DNA of 64,000 nt from an uncultured Clostridia bacterium (lineage in GTDB: Bacteria > Bacillota > Clostridia > Christensenellales > Borkfalkiaceae): contig CANRAR010000001.1 in assembly GCA_947628675.1 (NCBI GenBank), forward strand, positions 150,283-214,282, given 5' to 3'. The position numbers were made by a program, and so were the translations under genes. The notes under the pieces are model-generated. The model was given only the letters and a program-made list of their open reading frames with translations. It was not told the origin of the DNA and ran no database searches. Below are positions 59,281 through 64,000 of the stretch, one piece after another. Numbering within the stretch: position 1 is the stretch's first letter; each line of letters opens with the position of its first letter.

Positions 59281-59440
59281 AAAAAAATCCCCCAATAGAA
59301 CCGTTCCGTTCTATTGGGGCTCCCTTGGTGAACAAAAAAATCCCCCAATAGAACCGTTTCCTTCTATTGGGGCTCCCTTGGTGAACAAAAAAAGATCCCA
59401 ATAGAACATGGGTTCTACTGGGTCTCATTTGGTGAACGGA
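59281..59440 (-). terminator. three tandem terminator hairpins (53-bp repeats) after the R-M operon
   Basis: Repeats begin at 59281, 59334 and 59387. On the minus strand each reads GTTCACCAA..., then a stem such as CCCCAATAGAA/TTCTATTGGGG and GATTTTTTT. A further small stem AGGTTAGA/TCTAACCT lies at 59442-59460 next to the operon end. Sequence between 59160 and 59280 is AT-rich with CTCAAATC-like short repeats and no gene. Confidence 0.85.
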
Positions 59441-59462
59441 CAGGTTAGAAAGTCTAACCTTA

Positions 59463-60653
59463 TTAGTCAAAATATTTCTTATATTTAAGGAATGGTTCAG
59501 TGTCTAAAATATCCAATTCACCATCGGTTTTTAGTTTTATCAAATTCCTACAAAGCTCAATTCTATGCATCATTGGTGAAACGATAGTATTGGTTTGATT
59601 TAGATAAGTATATATATCATCTGTACTGACGGGTATTTTATACCCTTGACTGCTACTCGCTATAATAATTTTATCATCGCGCAAGGGAGCTACAATTTTC
59701 CGATACAAATGGTCACGACTTACTCTAAAATTCACATACTCATTTAAAGTCGCAAGAATAGAGTATGAGGTTACATATCGAAATGGGTCACCATTTTGAA
59801 CCTCAAAAAGGAGCAATTTTAAAAATCCCACTCTAAGTCTTGTATCCGTATCATCAGAATCAATATATTTCTCAATATATTCATTGGCTAAACTACAAGC
59901 AAGTGCATATATTTTTTCATCAAATTTTTTTGCCCCTTCTCGATTTTGGATATTTGGCGTATGCCTATTGGGGAAATATTCGATATGCTGGATTTTCCCT
60001 TTGAGAATTTCCAAATAATTAGGAGCGTCACTATAATTTAAGCATCTTGCTATGCTTCCAACAAATATATCTGCTAATTGAACAAGATTGCTGTTTTTGC
60101 TATCAACAAAATCAAAATCATATTCATTAAAGATATTATAGGTGGGTCTATGATTTTGGACATATAATTTAAAACCATTCCTAAACTCTTCGTCGCCTAA
60201 TTCATCGGCAAATATTTTTAGTTTTGGATATACGGAATATAAATTACTATAAAGAAGCTTATGCAAGTATTTATAGAATACTTGCTTATAGTTTGTCAAT
60301 GCAGATTTGTAAAAATCCTCTTTATCGGCAATTAACAAGACTGCTTTGAAATCAAGTCTTAATATTTCAGTAATAATAGATAATCTGCGCTTGTCGTTTG
60401 ATCCTATATTGCTTGATTTCAACTCGGAATTGGAAAAATAAAGCTTCCGTATTCTTTCTATTTCCCCTTCAAGGATTGCAATTTGCGAATGCTTTACAAT
60501 GATAGCGCAAAGTATAAAATATTTGCTGGTATTTTCTTTAAGAAAATCAAAGCCGTAGCTACCAAATTCATCTATAAACGCATATCTTATAGGCTCATCT
60601 TTTACTATTTTTGCTTTTTCTAAATCATCAAAAGACAGTTGGAAACCGCTCAT
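59463..60653 (-). CDS. DUF3800 protein with C-terminal winged-helix-like region
   Basis: 396 residues from the ATG at 60653 (AAAGGAG upstream); longer in-frame starts lie inside the methylase gene. Residues about 23-265 are DUF3800: IRYAFIDEFGSYGFDF at the start (metal-binding Asp-Glu), KIFADELGDEEF, and FVDSKNSNLVQLADIFVGSI with acidic residues at the end, the RNase H-like pattern of this family. Residues about 275-396 look like a winged-helix or linker domain (TSYSILATLNEYVNFRVSRD). DUF3800 proteins are often found with defence or mobile genes; activity unproven. Low GC. Last gene of a four-gene minus-strand operon. Confidence 0.82.
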   Translation of the reverse strand: MSGFQLSFDDLEKAKIVKDEPIRYAFIDEFGSYGFDFLKENTSKYFILCAIIVKHSQIAILEGEIERIRKLYFSNSELKSSNIGSNDKRRLSIITEILRLDFKAVLLIADKEDFYKSALTNYKQVFYKYLHKLLYSNLYSVYPKLKIFADELGDEEFRNGFKLYVQNHRPTYNIFNEYDFDFVDSKNSNLVQLADIFVGSIARCLNYSDAPNYLEILKGKIQHIEYFPNRHTPNIQNREGAKKFDEKIYALACSLANEYIEKYIDSDDTDTRLRVGFLKLLLFEVQNGDPFRYVTSYSILATLNEYVNFRVSRDHLYRKIVAPLRDDKIIIASSSQGYKIPVSTDDIYTYLNQTNTIVSPMMHRIELCRNLIKLKTDGELDILDTEPFLKYKKYFD

Positions 60654-60663
60654 GCCTACTCCT

Positions 60664-61401
60664 TTACTTCTTAAACACAAACAGGTATTCATGCGCGAGT
60701 AACAGGAAATTGAACTTGATACTATTCGTTTTCCAATAGCCCGTCGCCTTGCAGTTGTGTTGTTCCTTGATGATGATCTCTTTCGTCTTAAAGCCCGCAA
60801 GCTCAAAAAGACGCATGACTTCAAAGGCGAGGGGCTGAACCATACCTTTCTGCCTTGTATCACCCATAAGTACGGCGCAGAACTTGTCCTTTTTCAGAAC
60901 ACGATAGCTTTCATCGGCAACTTTCCCCATTTCAGACAGAAATGGCTTTATCGGAAGTAATGAAAGATCGCCGTCAATGTCCTCGCTGTAATGGATAATA
61001 TCGGCATACGGAGGGTGCGTGCAAATCAAATCCACCGATTTATCGGGCAAGTCAAGTTTCCGTGCGTCGCCTTGCTTTATTTGTATCGTGGAAGTGCTGT
61101 CACAGTCAAATTCACACTTCTTTTTTGTCAGCTCAACAGCAGCGGGGTTGACATCAAAAGCTATTCCGTTCCTATTCGTCAACTTTGCTTCAACCATTGT
61201 TGTGCCGCCGCCGACAAACTGATCCAAAACGGTATCGCCCTCTTTGGAATAGCGCAAAATCACATTGCGGGGGATATACGGCGACCAATTTCCACGATAT
61301 TTTGCGTCGTGTGTTGCCCATTTCCCACGGTCGGGGAACGCCCAAACGGTATTCGTTTCAAGCTCGAAGTTTTCGGGCTGTAAAGGTATCTTTTTCGCCA
61401 T
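60664..61401 (-). CDS. site-specific DNA methyltransferase (N4/N6, beta-type)
   Basis: 245 residues. AdoMet site TVLDQFVGGGTTMVEA (about 57-72) lies after the N-terminal region, and the catalytic motif CTHPPYADIIHYS (about 128-140) is in the order motif IV after motif I, with TPPY replaced by HPPY. WAFPDRGKWATHDAKYRGNW near the start is typical of the group that includes DpnA-like and N4-cytosine enzymes. Probable second, protective methylase of the island. Overlap or near-contact with both neighbours indicates co-translation. Low GC. Confidence 0.88.
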   Translation of the reverse strand: MAKKIPLQPENFELETNTVWAFPDRGKWATHDAKYRGNWSPYIPRNVILRYSKEGDTVLDQFVGGGTTMVEAKLTNRNGIAFDVNPAAVELTKKKCEFDCDSTSTIQIKQGDARKLDLPDKSVDLICTHPPYADIIHYSEDIDGDLSLLPIKPFLSEMGKVADESYRVLKKDKFCAVLMGDTRQKGMVQPLAFEVMRLFELAGFKTKEIIIKEQHNCKATGYWKTNSIKFNFLLLAHEYLFVFKK

Positions 61402-61402
61402 G

Positions 61403-61942
61403 TCAATCTGTCACTAATTCGGGCGGAACAGGTAAACCAAGCCGCGTAAGGGGAATATATTCAAAATAATAATCGCAATCAACTGAATGGATATAATCCA
61501 ACACGTCCTTGTATTTCTCGTTGCGAAACCATTCGTCCAAAAGATAGATATATTTTACATCAATATTTGCGGGTGCCATTAGCTTTTTATACTCTTTTTT
61601 CTTGAAATCACAGGTCTGCAATTTTTCATCAACGGATCCTGCAACTTGTTGATGCTTGCATTCGATAATATGTAAAATGTTGTTTGCAAGGACATAGATA
61701 CTGTCATCGGGCAGTAGTTTTTTTGAAATATACTGTTTCCAATCGATTCCAAGTTCCCTTAAAAAGACCGTATAGAAGGCTTCTTTCTTGAAAACTCTTG
61801 CGACCAACTCACCGTCATAAGTCACCTTATCTCTCATAACTGCATAATGCGGTTGCTGTCCCAAGAAGGTTGCCAGATCTACTTTGCCTTCAAACACAAG
61901 TCCTGTGCGGGTATTCCCGCCGCCTTTTCCGTTTTTTATCAT
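61403..61942 (-). CDS. probable type II restriction endonuclease (PD-(D/E)xK)
   Basis: 179 residues, ATG at 61942 with GAGAGG 7 nt upstream; a TTG at 61957 is less likely. Catalytic pattern: GLVFEGKVDL near 15-24, then DDSIYVLANNILHIIECKHQ (about 80-99), an Asp followed by E-C-K, as in PD-(D/E)xK nucleases, and QVAGSVDEKLQTCDFKKKEY after it. Not recognisable as R.DpnII itself, but it lies directly between a Dam-type methylase and a second methylase, exactly where the endonuclease of a DpnII-like system sits. Specificity (GATC) is inferred from the Dam partner. Confidence 0.75.
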   Translation of the reverse strand: MIKNGKGGGNTRTGLVFEGKVDLATFLGQQPHYAVMRDKVTYDGELVARVFKKEAFYTVFLRELGIDWKQYISKKLLPDDSIYVLANNILHIIECKHQQVAGSVDEKLQTCDFKKKEYKKLMAPANIDVKYIYLLDEWFRNEKYKDVLDYIHSVDCDYYFEYIPLTRLGLPVPPELVTD

Positions 61943-61953
61943 GTCTATACCTC

Positions 61954-63021
61954 TCAATTATGAATTATCAATTCGTTAATTTTGCCGCGACATTCCGATC
62001 TGCTGTTTATCATGCGCGTCGCTTCGACTTTATCAATGCTATATGCCCGATAAAGTTCTTCAAAAAATCTATCATCGGGATTGACATTCTGCGGATCGGA
62101 GTTGCTCAAAACAATCTTTGCCCCCGTTGCATTGATTTCGTCGATAAACTTTGCAAGACGGATCTGCTCCGCATCGTCAAAGGCGTCGGCATTGTAAGAT
62201 GTGAAAGCCGATGTCTCGGAGATAGGACGATAGGGCGGGTCTAAATACACAAAGGTATCACGGTCTATAAAATCTTTGGAGAGCGTATAATCACCGCACA
62301 CAATCGTGACATTTTGCAGAGCGTCGGAAATATTGCGCAGATTACTTTCGTCGCAAATCGTCGGATTTTTATATGCGCCCATAGGGACGTTGAACTGTCC
62401 TTTACGGTTGACGCGGTATAGACCGTTAAAGCAAGTTTTATTGAGAAAGATAAAAAGTGCCGCTTTTTCAACTGATGTTTCCGCGTTCAAAGGCGTGTGA
62501 TTAAACCTATCCCGCACGGTATAGTAATAATATTTTCGCCCGTCGTCATTCATGGGGAGAAAAGTCGTCTGCATTTCCATGAGCGTAGCAATCAAGGGAT
62601 CGACGTTGCTTTTTATCACATTATAAGCGTTGACCAATTCTGCGTTGATGTCGCTGATATAAACTTGTTCAAAATCGTATTTGGAAAGCACGCTGAAAAG
62701 CAAAGCACCCCCGCCCACAAACGGCTCGGCATATTTGCTTAATACCTTTTCGCCCTCTTTCGGCAGAAATTTTTCAAGCTCGTCAATGAGCTGCCCTTTC
62801 CCGCCAACCCATTTCACGAACGGTTTTAATTCGACGACGTGTTGCTTTTCATAGCGCACGGTACGGAGATCGACGGGCTTTTCTGCGTCGCAGGGAATGA
62901 TCCATTGCTTCCCTACAAACATTGCTCCCGCTACTCTATTCTCGGAACATAAAATCGCCACGCGCCGTTGAGAAATATTCCACCGCTCCGCGGCTTCCTT
63001 TGCGCCCATAAAACTCAACAT
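61954..63021 (-). CDS. Dam-family (DpnM-like) adenine methyltransferase with N-terminal helix-turn-helix
   Basis: 355 residues. Residues 1-45 form an excisionase/MerR-like helix-turn-helix (MGAKEAAERWNISQRRVAIL). From about 66 on it is a D12-class adenine methylase: PFVKWVGGKGQLIDELEKFL (motif X), YAEPFVGGGALLF (motif I), DINAELVNAYNVIK, NKTCFNGLYRVNRKGQFNVP (target recognition), and FVYLDPPYRP (motif IV). Related to M.DpnII, so GATC is the expected target. The added DNA-binding domain could make it an autoregulator in place of a separate controller protein. First gene of the operon. Low GC versus the flanking genome: likely acquired. Confidence 0.9.
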   Translation of the reverse strand: MLSFMGAKEAAERWNISQRRVAILCSENRVAGAMFVGKQWIIPCDAEKPVDLRTVRYEKQHVVELKPFVKWVGGKGQLIDELEKFLPKEGEKVLSKYAEPFVGGGALLFSVLSKYDFEQVYISDINAELVNAYNVIKSNVDPLIATLMEMQTTFLPMNDDGRKYYYYTVRDRFNHTPLNAETSVEKAALFIFLNKTCFNGLYRVNRKGQFNVPMGAYKNPTICDESNLRNISDALQNVTIVCGDYTLSKDFIDRDTFVYLDPPYRPISETSAFTSYNADAFDDAEQIRLAKFIDEINATGAKIVLSNSDPQNVNPDDRFFEELYRAYSIDKVEATRMINSRSECRGKINELIIHN

Positions 63022-63047
63022 AAACCACCTCGTTTTTGTTTGATTAT

Positions 63048-63076
63048 ATTATATTCCAAATCTCGAATAAAAGCAA
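63048..63076 (-). promoter_or_regulatory. promoter of the R-M operon
   Basis: On the minus strand: TTGCTT (63071-63076), 17-bp spacer, TATAAT (63048-63053). GAGGTGG precedes the ATG at 63021. Confidence 0.7.
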
Positions 63077-63128
63077 GGAAAATCTTTATATTTTTCGCCA
63101 AACAGAAAATCTTTTTTGAACTTGGCAC

Positions 63129-63190
63129 TTTGGCGGGTGCTTGACTAAAACGAGCGCGCCGCTTCGCGGCGCGGTCAAGCACCCGCCAAA
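63129..63190. repeat. 17-bp hairpin TTTGGCGGGTGCTTGAC with nested GC stem
   Basis: Arms 63129-63145 and 63174-63190 are perfect complements. The loop holds a nested GCGCCGC-TTCG-GCGGCGC stem. Borders the AT-rich island on its right side. Confidence 0.75.
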
Positions 63191-63221
63191 CCTACAAAAC
63201 CGAAAAAAGAAATCAATCAAA

Positions 63222-63298
63222 GCCGCGCGAAGCGGCGGCCGCCGCTGAACCGCTTGGCGCTCCGCCGCTTGGTCGCGGCGGTCTTTTTTGATTGTACC
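63222..63298. repeat. GC-rich imperfect hairpins
   Basis: AATCAAAGCCGC at the left and GCGGCGGTCTTTTTTGATT at the right enclose several CCGCTT/AAGCGG stems. No gene supported. Confidence 0.5.
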
Positions 63299-63384
63299 TT
63301 TCTTTGCATTGTTTTTGTGCCGGTCGCGGCAGCGGGCAGTCCGCTTGCTTCCGCGGCTTTTTCTTTTTGCCTCAAAATTTTTTC

Positions 63385-63750
63385 GGGAAAATACCCTGTC
63401 AAATTGCCTTTCCCGTGGCTATCTTATGGAGGGTTGTTTTGCAGTCAGACAAAAAACTTTTGCAAAATACCCTAACGAAAAGCGGTTTTCGCCGCTTATA
63501 AGTGAGGGGCATTGTGAAAAGCGGAAATAATATTTTATGAAATACCCCGCCAAAAGGCAATTCTCGTGGCTAACTTATGGAGGGCATTTCAAAAAATCTC
63601 GTGAAAATTTCTCCAAACCCGTTGTCTTTCGTCGCTTTTCAAGCCTATATAGTGGAGAGTGTTTTCTGCGGGGGTGAAAAAACGGTGAAATATTTCCGAA
63701 ACCCCTTAATAAAATGCCCTTCAAAACGCTTATAAGTGGGAGGTGTTTTT
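63385..63750 (+). repeat. five degenerate repeats of about 75 bp, each ending in a ribosome-site-like sequence
   Basis: Units carry AATACCC-like, then GCTTATAAGTGGAGGG-like segments. The SD-like parts are TTATGGAGGG (63424), ATAAGTGAGGGG (63498), CTTATGGAGGG (63574), TATAGTGGAGAG (63648) and TATAAGTGGGAGG (63730): spacing 74-82 bp. Only the last is followed by an ATG at useful distance, at 63752. Confidence 0.75.
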
Positions 63751-63751
63751 G

Positions 63752-63880
63752 ATGAAACAGAAAATCGAGGTCATCACGGTAGGCGAGCCGAACCCGCAAA
63801 CGCTCTCGGAGAGCGAACAATGCGCGTTCTTTGAAACCTTGCTGAAACGTATCACCGAGTTGAAAGCACAGGAGAAGTAA
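63752..63880 (+). CDS. 42-residue small protein
   Basis: MKQKIEVITVGEPNPQTLSE then SEQCAFFETLLKRITELKAQ and EK. ATG at 63752 preceded by GTGGGAGGTG, 8 nt away. Codon use and a regular helix with acidic/basic alternation suggest a real protein. It resembles short conserved proteins encoded just before site-specific recombinases in Clostridial integrative elements (from memory, not verified); the next gene lies beyond the window. Bases 63881-64000 show no further open frame I can support. Confidence 0.6.
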   Translation: MKQKIEVITVGEPNPQTLSESEQCAFFETLLKRITELKAQEK

Positions 63881-64000
63881 ACCAAACAAATCACAACTTC
63901 ATAACACCCAACAGAGAGAAAAGAAAAGATTAGATAGTACCGCGTAAGCAAAAGTCCGAGATTTCCGCATAGGAACAGCTGGTGCGCTTAAAGGGCAGAG

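Noticed and set aside
63217..63402. 61-residue basic minus-strand frame
   Set aside because: TTG start without a ribosome site, lying across GC hairpins and the first of the 75-bp repeats; not supported.

Overview
The window looks like one contiguous stretch of a GC-rich genome from an anaerobic, Gram-positive-type Bacillota (Clostridia). The evidence is AGGAGG-type ribosome sites, diderm-free surface genes (lipoproteins with [LV]xAC boxes), HPr kinase, a long Bacillus-type SRP RNA, a YlxY/MlpA-like gene pair, Pta-AckA acetate metabolism, D-lactate dehydrogenase and high-molecular-weight rubredoxin. A Christensenellales-like gut lineage is my guess only. Base composition falls sharply between about 59.2 and 63.1 kb, where a restriction-modification island sits.

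Layout. 0-7 kb: end of an M18 aminopeptidase, a large secreted protein whose reading frame is broken at an 11-G tract, SRP RNA (minus), and an XRE repressor divergent from two zinc-ribbon membrane proteins. 7-16 kb: heterodimeric ABC exporter, Mrp ATPase, a membrane-anchored DUF1508 protein and two FAD proteins. 16-24 kb: GH43 lipoprotein, tmcAL, pta-ackA, DUF177-rpmF, rubredoxin fusion. 24-27.6 kb: CsoR-controlled copper export (csoR-copA/copZ) and an ArsR regulator. 27.8-36 kb: uvrC-HAD-hprK-U32-mutS2, mostly with ATGA overlaps. 36-38.8 kb: YlxY-like deacetylase, M16 peptidase, hypoxanthine-DNA glycosylase, acpP. 38.9-43.3 kb: a sulfur amino acid block: a Met/Cys leader-peptide attenuator before metNIQ, then cysK and an Rrf2 regulator. 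43.5-50.3 kb: nucleoside kinase, collagen-like protein, P2A cation ATPase, D-LDH, and tRNA-Arg(CCU) behind a structured leader. 50.6-58 kb: an ABC system with a membrane-module/ATPase fusion and a large Ig-like lipoprotein, driven from a promoter whose spacer holds nine Gs. 58-59.2 kb: dense hairpin repeats. 59.3-63.1 kb: low-GC Dam/endonuclease/second methylase/DUF3800 operon. 63.1-64 kb: repeats leading into a 42-codon gene.

The most unusual signals are: two long poly-G tracts, each placed where slippage would switch a surface-protein locus on or off (one in a coding junction, one in a promoter spacer); a candidate Met/Cys attenuator; three hairpins with covarying stems around a conserved 17-nt loop; two dispersed families of hairpins with constant flanks and interchangeable cores; and two genes in which a normal gene boundary has lost its stop codon but kept an internal ribosome site (CopA/CopZ and the ABC fusion). 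None was checked against databases; all calls come from reading the sequence.
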